Shown here: positions 1 to 7,731 of the stretch, in pieces
Position numbering within the stretch: the first letter of the stretch is position 1
Layout: each line of letters starts with the position of its first letter
Assembly: GCF_003474435.1 (NCBI RefSeq)
Contig: NZ_QRNF01000038.1
Location: 1 to 31,091, forward strand
Reading direction: 5' to 3'
DNA from: Ruminococcus sp. AF46-10NS
GTDB lineage: Bacteria; Bacillota; Clostridia; Lachnospirales; Lachnospiraceae
Length of the DNA: 31,091 nucleotides
Notes under the pieces: model-generated
Seen by the model: only the letters and a program-made list of their open reading frames with translations
What the model was told of the DNA's origin: nothing
The model's database searches: none
Program-made: the position numbers and the translations under genes

Positions 1-96
1 TGCCAAAGTTATTTTATTTCTGTTTTTTCTGTGTTCTATTTTTATATTATGTGTTTTATTTTTGGTAAAATCCTTTCAGCTTCATGTCTGTACATT

Positions 97-1047
97 TTAA
101 GAGGAAGAATATTTATCTTCTTTTATGTATGCATCAATATTTTCCGTAGTAAGTACCTGCGAATCCAGGATCTCATCCTCTCCTGTTCCTTCTCCCTGCA
201 GATCTTTTACAATATAATGGATCGTTTCATAACCGATCTGATAGCCGGACTGCGCTCCAAGCGCTACGATCTGTCCATCCTGGACAACTTTCAGCGCATC
301 CTCCTGGGCATCTACGGAAACAATGGAGATTCCTCTCCCTTCCACAGCTTCCGAAAGTCCCAGAGCCGTCACTGCGCTGGTTGTCATGATTCCGTCAATA
401 TCCGGGTATTTTGTAAAGATCTCATCCACATCTTTCTGAGATACACACATATTGCTGTAGCCGTTCCTCACCATCTCTATATTTATCCCAGTCTCTTTTT
501 CCATATATTTTTCGAATCCGGCAACACGCATCCTGTGTCCGGCTTGCTGGAAGTCTCCGGCGATCACGCCGATGTTTCCCTCGTGGTTCAGTGCCTCGGC
601 AAGCTTTTCCCCAAGCTCATAGCCCAGTTTTTCATTGTCGATTCCGATATAGGGCACATCAGAATCTTCCATAGGGGTATCACAGGCATATACAGAGATT
701 CCTTTTTCTCTGGCTTCCTTCACATATGTCTCACTGTCATAAGAATTTATGGGAGAAACTGCAAGTGCCTGAATATCTGTTTTCAGAAGATCCCGGATCA
801 TGTTTTTCTGGACATTCTCCTCTGTTTCGGCATCAGGAGAAAGAATCACCACATCCACATTGTATTTTTCTGCCGCATCCTCCATTCCGTCACAGACGGA
901 CAGCCAGTATTCACTGCTTTTTGATTTTGTAACAACACCAATGGTTACCTCTTCTTCTGCCTTTTTTGCTGACGGCCCGCAGCCGGAAAGACTTAAAAGA
1001 CCTGAAACTGCCACCAGCATACAGATGTGTTTTTTTCTCACAGGCAA
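97..1047 (-). CDS. Sugar-binding lipoprotein of an ABC transporter (RbsB-like, type 1 periplasmic-binding fold)
   Basis: About 316 residues. The N-terminus has a basic start, a hydrophobic stretch and a lipobox ending LSLSGCGPS, so the mature protein should be a lipid-anchored surface receptor. The body reads as a ribose/galactose-type binding protein: TIGVVTKSKSSEYW opens the first lobe, and ALAVSPINSYDSE, PYIGIDNEKLGYELG and DGIMTTSAVTALG follow in the family order. An AGGAGG site at 1052-1057 precedes a TTG at 1047 and a GTG at 1041; I chose TTG (4-nt spacing), but GTG (10-nt spacing) is equally possible. An upstream ATG at 1161 is unlikely because a terminator lies between. The gene follows the iol operon on the same strand, so an inositol or related ligand is possible but unproven. 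No partner permease or ATPase is in the window. Confidence 0.82.
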   Translation of the reverse strand: MPVRKKHICMLVAVSGLLSLSGCGPSAKKAEEEVTIGVVTKSKSSEYWLSVCDGMEDAAEKYNVDVVILSPDAETEENVQKNMIRDLLKTDIQALAVSPINSYDSETYVKEAREKGISVYACDTPMEDSDVPYIGIDNEKLGYELGEKLAEALNHEGNIGVIAGDFQQAGHRMRVAGFEKYMEKETGINIEMVRNGYSNMCVSQKDVDEIFTKYPDIDGIMTTSAVTALGLSEAVEGRGISIVSVDAQEDALKVVQDGQIVALGAQSGYQIGYETIHYIVKDLQGEGTGEDEILDSQVLTTENIDAYIKEDKYSSS

Positions 1048-1090
1048 TCTGCCTCCTTTCTTCTGCGGCTGCGCCTGTTCTTCCAACTGG

Positions 1091-1132
1091 AAAAAAGACC
1101 CCGGAGCCTTTTTCTCCGGTCCGGAGTCTTTT
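1091..1132 (-). terminator. Intrinsic terminator after the iol operon
   Basis: On the minus strand AAAAGACTCCGGA pairs with TCCGGGGTCTTTT (13 bp with one T-G pair), followed by a run of T. It lies just past the stop of the alcohol dehydrogenase and before the lipoprotein start. It should end the iolC-D-B-adh transcript, at least in part. Confidence 0.82.
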
Positions 1133-1164
1133 CTTAACTGGCAATATGGGTTTACATGCAAATT

Positions 1165-2316
1165 TTACCAGAGTTTTCTGTAGATTTCTTTTACTTCTTC
1201 TTCTGTTACATCACGCATGGTGTTCTGCGGACTTCCGCTGTCCATAGCATCATGTGCCATTTTATCAATTACATTGAAGAATTCTTCTTTGTTGATTCCA
1301 AACTGCTCCAGGGTCGGAGTATCCAGCTCTTTTACAAGTGCTTCTACTGCTTTCAGAAATTTCTCAGCAGCCTCCTGATCGGAATCGGATGCGTCAGCTG
1401 CTCCGATATCACGGCCAAGAGCTCCAAATCTGTCATATGCTCCAGGAAGTGCAAATGTAAGACACTCTTTGAGAAGCATTGCATTGGAAAGTCCGTGTGC
1501 TACATGGAACAGTGCTCCGATCGGACGGCTCATTCCATGGATAATGGTAACAGATGCATTGTTAAATGCGATTCCTGCCTCAAGAGCAGCGACAGACATC
1601 TGTACACGAGCTTCTTCATTCTTTCCGTCTTTATATGCAACCGGAAGATATTTAAAGATCCTCTTTACTGCAGATACTGCAAAAGTATCGGAAAGTGTCT
1701 GTGCTTTTCTGGATGTATAAGCTTCCACACAGTGGCAAAGTGCATCAAGACCTGTTGCTGCTGTGATCTTTGGAGGTGCAGTCATAGTAAACTGCGGGTC
1801 GATAATGGCAAGATCCGGCATGAGAACTTTGCCTTTGAGAAGCATTTTGATATCTTTCTTTGTGTCTGTGATGATAGTAAACTGAGTTGCCTCAGATCCT
1901 GTTCCTGCTGTTGTTGGAATCGCAGCCATAGGCGGCATCTTTACATCGATCACTTTTCCCATGTAGTCAGAAATGCTTCCGCCGTTTACTACCAGAGAGC
2001 CGATGGCTTTCATGGAGTCGATCGGGCTTCCTCCTCCCAGTGCTACCAGGAAATCACAGTTCTCATCTTTATAAAGCTTCAGTCCTTTTTCAATCATGGT
2101 GTCTGTCGGTTCACCGGAAATCTCAGAATAAATGCTGTATTCGATTCCCTGATTTGTCAGAGCTTTCTCAACTTTTGCACAGTTTCCCAGGTCGATCATT
2201 ACTTTATCGGTCACGATCAGGGCTTTTTTACCAAGGAGCTTCAGTGCGCTCTCTGCCATATCCAGTGCTCCGGAACCGGAAATAATTTCTCCAGGTACAA
2301 TAAATTCTCTTGCCAT
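1165..2316 (-). CDS. Iron-containing alcohol dehydrogenase
   Basis: 383 residues, the usual length for group III (Fe-dependent) alcohol dehydrogenases. The NAD-binding part shows LVALGGGSPIDSMKA and the PTTAGTGSE motif. The metal ligands fit D..H..H..H: the ATGLDALCHCVEAY segment, HGMSRPIGALFHVAHG and following histidines. The ATG at 2316 has GGGAG nine bases upstream; a TTG two codons earlier is too close to that site. It is the last gene of the iolC-iolD-iolB run, 32 bp after iolB and ahead of a terminator. Its substrate cannot be read from sequence. Given the context I infer an aldehyde made by inositol breakdown, for example malonate semialdehyde reduced to 3-hydroxypropionate, but a general butanol/lactaldehyde-type reductase is also possible. 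Confidence 0.9.
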   Translation of the reverse strand: MAREFIVPGEIISGSGALDMAESALKLLGKKALIVTDKVMIDLGNCAKVEKALTNQGIEYSIYSEISGEPTDTMIEKGLKLYKDENCDFLVALGGGSPIDSMKAIGSLVVNGGSISDYMGKVIDVKMPPMAAIPTTAGTGSEATQFTIITDTKKDIKMLLKGKVLMPDLAIIDPQFTMTAPPKITAATGLDALCHCVEAYTSRKAQTLSDTFAVSAVKRIFKYLPVAYKDGKNEEARVQMSVAALEAGIAFNNASVTIIHGMSRPIGALFHVAHGLSNAMLLKECLTFALPGAYDRFGALGRDIGAADASDSDQEAAEKFLKAVEALVKELDTPTLEQFGINKEEFFNVIDKMAHDAMDSGSPQNTMRDVTEEEVKEIYRKLW

Positions 2317-2348
2317 TGTCAAAATCTCCCTTCAGTCAGTACAATTTT

Positions 2349-3134
2349 TTAAAACTCAGCGTCATGAAGCCATGTATATCTCTCATCCTCGCAGCGGTCT
2401 GTCTGCAGCCACGGATTTCCATCTATGTGACGGATCATCCAGCATGTGTACATCTGGTATCCAGGTGCAACTGCCTGCGGATGAAGCTCTCCTCCGGGAA
2501 TTGCGGAAAAGCTCTCGTCAGTGCTCTTGAATACCTGATCTCCCACAAAGCTTGCTCCGAATCCTTCTGGATGGTCAAATTTGAAGAAGTATGTCTCCGG
2601 CTGCGGATGTCTGTGTGGCAGATATCCAGACCAGTTTCCTCTGTCATTGAGAACCTCACCAAGTACCATATTGGATTCCGGTGAAATGTCATGATCAAAG
2701 ATGGTATTTACTCTTCTCTTTGCCACGTTTCCGAATTTGCCTACGCTGGAATATCCCCATGGAGCATCTTCCGGTTTGTAGAGTTTCGCGCCAAAATCTT
2801 TCTCGTTCTTTGTGCACTGGACAAGGATCTGTGACTCTGCATTTGCCAAAACTGTGATCTCAGTTCCTGTGCATCCATGAACACACCATGGTCCCTCTGT
2901 GAATACGTCCTTTCTGGTTGCTGCAGCTTCGTTTCCGTTCCATTTATAGGTAATATTTCCGGAGAGAAGGAGAACTGCTGTCTCCTCACCCTCTCTTAAA
3001 AATGTTTTTGTCTCTCCTGCTTTCATACGGTAAACACGGATGTCCATCATCATGGCCTTGTACTCATTATCGTATGTTGTAAGAATCTTTTCACCTTTTT
3101 CGTCATATTCCGGATAACCAAATACTTTACTCAT
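2349..3134 (-). CDS. iolB: 5-deoxy-glucuronate isomerase
   Basis: 261 residues, close to the normal IolB length of about 270. IolB is a cytoplasmic bicupin enzyme that isomerises 5-deoxy-D-glucuronate, the IolD product, to 2-deoxy-5-keto-D-gluconate, the IolC substrate. The metal-site segment PHRHPQPETYFFKFDHPEG is clear, as is VAPGYQMYTCWMIRH near the C-terminus. The ATG at 3134 has an excellent GGGAGGT site six bases upstream; the longer reading upstream has none. It starts 16 bp after the iolD stop, consistent with one operon. Confidence 0.93.
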   Translation of the reverse strand: MSKVFGYPEYDEKGEKILTTYDNEYKAMMMDIRVYRMKAGETKTFLREGEETAVLLLSGNITYKWNGNEAAATRKDVFTEGPWCVHGCTGTEITVLANAESQILVQCTKNEKDFGAKLYKPEDAPWGYSSVGKFGNVAKRRVNTIFDHDISPESNMVLGEVLNDRGNWSGYLPHRHPQPETYFFKFDHPEGFGASFVGDQVFKSTDESFSAIPGGELHPQAVAPGYQMYTCWMIRHIDGNPWLQTDRCEDERYTWLHDAEF

Positions 3135-3150
3135 TTTCTTACCTCCCAGA

Positions 3151-5083
3151 TTAGTACAGTCTTGCCTCTTCACGGCCTTTCATAACTCCCTCGCAGGCCT
3201 TTCTTACACTTTCTTTCTCAGATGTTGTTGCAATTCCTACATCCCACCAAGACTCATATCCGTCTGTCATGGTCTTCGGGATAACTTTGAGATCAAAGAG
3301 GCATGCAAGCTCCTGTTTCTTGGCATCCTCCAGAGCATCAACAAGCTCCTGGATGGTGCGGCAGGTGTATGTCTTCAGACCATAGCCTTCGCCGATCTTT
3401 GCATAATCTACAGGAATCAGGTCTCCTGTCGGTTTCTTGCCGTCTGTGTAACGGAACTCTGTTGCAAGGCTTCCGATTCCATGGTTCATCTCAAGGTTGT
3501 TGATGCAGCCGAATCCGCAGTTATCAAATACCATGATATTGACCTTCTGCCTCTCCTGCATGATAGTCATGATCTCGCTGTGGAGCATCTGGAAGCTGGA
3601 GTCACCAACTACGCAGTATACTTCATTATCCGGCTCTGCGAATTTCACACCAAGGGTAGCAGCAACCTCATATCCCATGCAGGAATATCCATACTCTGCA
3701 TGATATCCGCCGCGTTTGTCTGTTCTCCACATACGCTGCATACAGCTTGGAAGAGAACCGCCTGCTGTGATAATGGTTGCATTTTTATCAATTGTTCTGT
3801 TGATCGCTGCAAGTGCTGCTGTCTGTGTGATTTTTCCGTTTGTAAGCTTTACATACTCCGGAATTGTACGAGGATCTCTTGCCTTAATTAACGGCTCAAA
3901 ATCATCTCCTGTGTACTCGATGCTTCCCAGACGCTCCATCTCTTTATCCCATGCAGCTTTTGCTTTCTCGATCTCGTCTGTATATGCGGATTTATATCCT
4001 CTTGCACGAAGTTTCTCTGCAAGTGCCTCTACAGTAGCTTTTGCATCGCCCACTGCTTTTACTGCATCCATCTTGTATGCGTGGAATCTGCAGTTGTTGA
4101 TGCTTACAAACTGAACATCTTCGTTCTGGAACAGATGCTTGGAGCTGGTTGTAAAGTCAGACATTCTGGAACCGATAGAAATTACCACGTCTGCGTCTTT
4201 ACCGATGATATTGGAAGCATAGGTTCCTGTTACACCGATACCGCCAAGGCAGTATGGATTGCCGGACTGGCAGGCACTCTTTCCGGCCTGTGTCTCGCCG
4301 AACGGGATCTTAAACTCCTCACAGAATTTCTCAACTGTTTCTCCTGCTTCTGAATAACGAACACCACCGCCGACAACGATAAGAGGTTTCTTAGCTCCTG
4401 CGATGATCTCAGCTACATCCTCAAGCTCTTCGTCTACTGCAACCGGTCTTGTGATCCTGTGTACTCTCTTCTTGAAAAAGTACTCCGGGAAGTCAAAGGA
4501 CTCACCCTCAACATCCTGGCAAAGTGCAATACAGCATGCGCCTGTTTCAGCCGGATCTGTAAGAACTCTCATTGCGTTGATAAGAGCTGTCATGACCATC
4601 TCCGGTCTTGTGATTCTGTCCCAGTATTTGCAGACTGGCTTGAATGCATCGTTTGTGCTGATGGCAAGGCTGCTGCTCTGCTCCAGCTGCTGAAGAACCG
4701 GGTCAGGCTGGCGGGATGCAAAAGTATCTGCCGGGAATACAAGAAGCGGAATATTGTTTACAGTTGCTGTCGCACATGCTGTTACCATGTTTGCGGCTCC
4801 AGGTCCGATGGAGGAAGCACATGCAATGATTTTTTTTGCGGTTGCTCTGTTTTGCAAAAGCAGTTGCAACGTGGCACATGCCCTGCTCATTTCTTCCCTG
4901 AAGAACCTTCAGCTGACCTGGGTTAGTATCCAGTGCCTCGCCAAGTCCTACAGCAATACCGTGTCCGAAGATCGTGAAAAATCCTTCTACAAATTTTGTC
5001 TCCACTCCGTCCATGGAAACGTACTGATTATCCAGGAATTTTACAATTGCCTGTGCAGTTGTCATTCTTACTGTCTTTGCCAT
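3151..5083 (-). pseudogene. iolD: 3D-(3,5/4)-trihydroxycyclohexane-1,2-dione hydrolase, split by a one-base frameshift
   Basis: IolD is a thiamine-diphosphate enzyme that opens the ring of the diketo-inositol intermediate to 5-deoxy-glucuronate. The N-terminal part (start ATG at 5083 behind AAGGAG) reads normally through [22 protein letters not shown]. The rest, from [18 protein letters not shown], continues in another frame to the stop at 3151. The break is at 4830-4837, a run of eight A on the coding strand; seven A would restore one frame of about 640 residues, the normal IolD length. The C-terminal half carries the ThDP-fold signatures TAGGSLPSCMQRMWR, YSCMGYEVAATLG and VVGDSSFQM. Both halves look otherwise intact, so the shift is recent, slippage-tolerated or a sequencing error. 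The gene lies 18 bp after iolC. Confidence 0.88.
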
Positions 5084-5101
5084 TTTTTCCACTCCTTTTC
5101 T

Positions 5102-6136
5102 TTATACTCTTGCGATCATTTCGCCGAATTTTTCTTTTTCATCTTTAATGAATGCGTGAACCTCGTCCGGTCCCGGAAGGGAATCGGAGCAGTTGTTGCT
5201 CTTAACCATCATAGATGCCTCTGCGGAACCGAACTCCAGACAGTCAATGATCTCCCATCCCTGGTACAGTCCATACAGGAATCCGGAGCCGTATCCGTCG
5301 CCGCCGCCGAAGCCTTTTCTTGCATCAACCGGGAAAGGCTTGATGCTGAACTTCTGTCCGTCAACTGTATATGCTGTGGAACCTTTCATACCGTGTTTGA
5401 TGACAACGATCTTTGCATTTTTTGCCTGCCAGTAAGCTGCACTCTCCTCGTCAGTCATGCCCTCTTTGATCAGCTTCTCTGTAAGGTCAAACTCTTCTCT
5501 GGAACCCATGATAATGTCTGCTTCTTTTGCTATGATAGAATAGTAGATAGAAATCTCATCTGCGTTCTTCCAGTTATATTCTCTGTAATCAATATCAAAG
5601 ATGATCTTTGTGTTTACTTTCTTTGCAAGCATAACTGCTTTGATCGCTGCTTCTCTGGACGGACTCTCTGCAAGAGCAGTTCCGGAGATGAGGATCGCTT
5701 TTGCATTTTTGATGTAGTCCTCGTGGATGTCGTCTACATGAAGCTGCAGGTCTGCGATACGGTTACGGTACATGAGAATACTGCTTTCCTTCGGAGAAAG
5801 CATCTCTGTAAAGGTAAGTCCCAGCTTCTCTCCGTTTGTACATTTGGTGATCTGTGAGGTATCGATTCCTCTCTCATCAAAATAATCTACAACATACTCA
5901 CCGAACTGATCATCAGAAACCTTTCCGATAAATCCTGCTTTCAGGCCATGTTTGGTAACACCTACAGCGATGTTTGCAGGAGAGCCTCCTACGAATTTCT
6001 CAAACATATGTACCTTCTTCAAGGGTTTAAACTCTTCCTTCACCTGATCGTTGTAAGCAGGGTTGAAATCAATTGCAACTCTTCCAAGGAGTACCAGGTC
6101 CATTGGTCTGGATTCATCAAATTCGATATACTTCAT
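5102..6136 (-). CDS. iolC: 5-dehydro-2-deoxygluconokinase (PfkB family)
   Basis: 344 residues. IolC phosphorylates 2-deoxy-5-keto-gluconate, giving the substrate of the aldolase IolJ, which is not in this window. The PfkB start is DLVLLGRVAIDFNPAYND, followed by the GGSPANIAVGVTKHGL substrate-binding segment. The C-terminal GFGGGDGYGSGFLYGL contains the catalytic-base region in the GGGD form usual for IolC rather than the classic GAGD. The start ATG follows GGAGGT at seven bases. It is the first gene of the iolC-iolD-iolB-adh run and sits under a promoter with an array of repeated boxes. Confidence 0.94.
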   Translation of the reverse strand: MKYIEFDESRPMDLVLLGRVAIDFNPAYNDQVKEEFKPLKKVHMFEKFVGGSPANIAVGVTKHGLKAGFIGKVSDDQFGEYVVDYFDERGIDTSQITKCTNGEKLGLTFTEMLSPKESSILMYRNRIADLQLHVDDIHEDYIKNAKAILISGTALAESPSREAAIKAVMLAKKVNTKIIFDIDYREYNWKNADEISIYYSIIAKEADIIMGSREEFDLTEKLIKEGMTDEESAAYWQAKNAKIVVIKHGMKGSTAYTVDGQKFSIKPFPVDARKGFGGGDGYGSGFLYGLYQGWEIIDCLEFGSAEASMMVKSNNCSDSLPGPDEVHAFIKDEKEKFGEMIARV

Positions 6137-6178
6137 GATCTTACCTCCGTTTTGTTTGATGATTGTTTTTTACTTATT

Positions 6179-6237
6179 TGTGTGCTTTCTTTTGCTTGCG
6201 TGCTTTATTTTATTATGCGTGCTTTCTTGCGTGTTTC
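6179..6237. repeat. Operator-like array of four TGCGTGCTTT-type boxes in the iolC leader
   Basis: Plus-strand boxes are at 6179-6188 (TGTGTGCTTT), 6197-6206 (TGCGTGCTTT), 6216-6225 (TGCGTGCTTT) and 6228-6237 (TGCGTGTTTC). Successive starts are 18, 19 and 12 bp apart. They lie between the predicted iolC transcription start (about 6242) and its start codon, where a bound repressor would block transcription. The neighbouring LacI-family protein is the obvious candidate binder, by inference only. Confidence 0.55.
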
Positions 6238-6248
6238 CTTATGATGTT

Positions 6249-6277
6249 AATATAGCATTCTTTTCAAAATTGAGCAA
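6249..6277 (-). promoter_or_regulatory. Promoter of the iolC operon
   Basis: On the minus strand the -10 element is TATATT (6249-6254), preceded by TGC, making it an extended -10. A weak -35 TTGCTC (6272-6277) sits 17 bp away. Predicted transcription starts near 6242, giving a leader of about 105 nt that contains the repeated boxes. Confidence 0.65.
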
Positions 6278-6384
6278 GTACTTCTTTATATTTTCTTCGT
6301 TTTCTGTTATTCTGTACAATTTTATGGGTTTTATTTTGGTGAAAGTGGATATCGTTGATATGTGTGTTTGTGTGTTTTTGATTT

Positions 6385-6404
6385 TAGCACGCTAATAGCA
6401 CGCG
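6385..6404. repeat. Upstream pair of AGCACGC boxes
   Basis: TAGCACGC occurs at 6385-6392 and again at 6396-6403, followed by G, 11 bp apart in the same orientation. It is the reverse complement of the GCGTGCT core repeated at 6197-6225. This pair lies about 145 bp upstream of the predicted iolC start, so two separated box clusters flank the promoter, as in DNA-looping repression or remote operators. The rest of the 457-bp gap 6137-6593 holds the promoter, the downstream terminator of the regulator gene and AT-rich sequence; I see no gene in it. Confidence 0.45.
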
Positions 6405-6514
6405 TTTTTGCATACATTTCAGGAAAATCCCTGTTTATATTGCGAATATCAGTTTGACTATAACACTCTCCAGGAGTGCCATAATCCCCCATGATTCCCC
6501 GCTCTTTTAAAGCA

Positions 6515-6551
6515 CAAAAAAAGCCTGCAGTTTTTATTCTGCAGACTTTTT
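6515..6551 (-). terminator. Intrinsic terminator of the LacI-family regulator gene
   Basis: On the minus strand GTCTGCAG pairs with CTGCAGGC around a short A/T loop and is followed by seven T. It lies about 40 bp after the regulator stop and separates it from the iolC promoter. Confidence 0.85.
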
Positions 6552-6593
6552 CTTATTTTTCCTACGTGATCTTTCACTTGATGCAGCTCATGA

Positions 6594-7622
6594 TCACAGA
6601 TTATATTTGGTTTTGATCTTGATATCTGTAAAAAGATATTCCCTTTCCGGCCCCTGCCCTTTTGTCAGAATATCTGCCAGGATCCTTGGCGGTTCGTAGC
6701 CCTGGACATATCCATTCTGGTCGATCAGGAAATCAACAGAATCATTTTTTAAGGCGCGTTCATTCTTCGGTGTCTGGTCATAGATCACAACATAAGGCCT
6801 GCGATCCAGTCTCAGCTTTTCAAAAGCTTTCCCAACACCTGCCTGGCCGCCGGATACCACCAGGATCCCGCTGATCCCTGATGTGCTCATCATGGCATTC
6901 TCTATAATATGCTCCACTTCAGATGCCTCATCGAAGCTTCCGTGAACACCTGCAATCTCCAGATGCGGAAAAGCTTTCTTAGCTTCTTCTACAAAACCAT
7001 CCACACGCTGGTTATCAACATGGTTGCTGAAATATCCGGTGATAATAAGAATCTTGCCGCTGCCTCTTGTAAGCATTCCCAGAAGACCTGCTGCTGTACG
7101 GCCGCTCTTGCGGTTATCCATTCCCACGAAGCATGCTCTTCTAGTTCCAACAATATCAGAGTTGAAAGTTACTACCGGAATATTTTTCTCTTCAATAAGA
7201 GAATTCAACTTCTCGCGGACAGCCTCACTGTCCACAGGCATCACTGCAAGGCCTCGAATCCCTTCTTTTTCCAGCTCTTCGATCGCCTGAAGCTGTTCTT
7301 CCACATCAACAGACAACCCTTCTTTCAGGATCAGCTGAATTCCTTTCTCTTTAAGTTCCTGAGCTGCTTTCTCAATCCCTCTGTTCACTTCCTGCATAAA
7401 GGAAGATCTGGCAAGCTGGGTGACAACTCCGATCTTTATCATCTGATCCTTCGCTCCTCTGGAACGTTTCCGTTCCTTCTGCACATAGCCCATCTCTTCT
7501 GCCAGACGGCAGATATTCTCTGCCACCTCCGGATTGATCCGTCCTCTGTGGTTCAATGCCCTGTCTACGGTTCCCCTGGAAACCCCTGCCCGTTCTGCAA
7601 TCTGCTGTATTGTTACCGCCAT
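6594..7622 (-). CDS. LacI-family transcriptional regulator, likely controlling the iol operon
   Basis: 342 residues, a full-length LacI/PurR-type repressor. The N-terminal helix-turn-helix is IQQIAERAGVSRGTVDRALN, with the hinge region following. The effector domain begins IKIGVVTQLARSSFMQEV and has the ribose-binding-like segments GLAVMPVDSEAV, CFVGMDNRKSGRTAAGLL and SGISGILVVSGGQAGVGK. The start ATG at 7622 has AGGAG eight bases upstream. Position directly upstream of iolC, same strand, suggests it senses inositol or a catabolite, replacing the DeoR-type IolR of Bacillus; this is inference. It has its own promoter and terminator. Confidence 0.9.
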   Translation of the reverse strand: MAVTIQQIAERAGVSRGTVDRALNHRGRINPEVAENICRLAEEMGYVQKERKRSRGAKDQMIKIGVVTQLARSSFMQEVNRGIEKAAQELKEKGIQLILKEGLSVDVEEQLQAIEELEKEGIRGLAVMPVDSEAVREKLNSLIEEKNIPVVTFNSDIVGTRRACFVGMDNRKSGRTAAGLLGMLTRGSGKILIITGYFSNHVDNQRVDGFVEEAKKAFPHLEIAGVHGSFDEASEVEHIIENAMMSTSGISGILVVSGGQAGVGKAFEKLRLDRRPYVVIYDQTPKNERALKNDSVDFLIDQNGYVQGYEPPRILADILTKGQGPEREYLFTDIKIKTKYNL

Positions 7623-7681
7623 AAATCATTCTCCTGCTTCCGCCTTACTACATCACTGTCTTTTTATCTGCAATGATCGTT

Positions 7682-7719
7682 CTATATACATTTATATAGT
7701 TTTTTTGAAAATGTGTCAA
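7682..7719 (-). promoter_or_regulatory. Promoter of the LacI-family regulator with an overlapping palindrome
   Basis: On the minus strand -35 is TTGACA (7714-7719), the spacer is 17 bp, and -10 is TATAAA (7691-7696). The perfect inverted repeat CTATATA-CATT-TATATAG (7682-7699) covers the -10 and the likely start. It may be an operator, possibly for autoregulation. The -35 begins about 12 bp after the larC stop, with no terminator between. Confidence 0.72.
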
Positions 7720-7731
7720 TAGTAAAACCCA

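Noticed and set aside
1..96. Possible start of another gene after the left lipoprotein
   Set aside because: All frames on the minus strand close quickly and the stretch is AT-rich; nothing can be supported before the window edge.
1048..1161. N-terminal extension of the left lipoprotein to an ATG at 1161
   Set aside because: It would run through an intrinsic terminator and put a long hydrophilic stretch before the signal peptide. A good AGGAGG precedes TTG/GTG at 1047/1041 instead.
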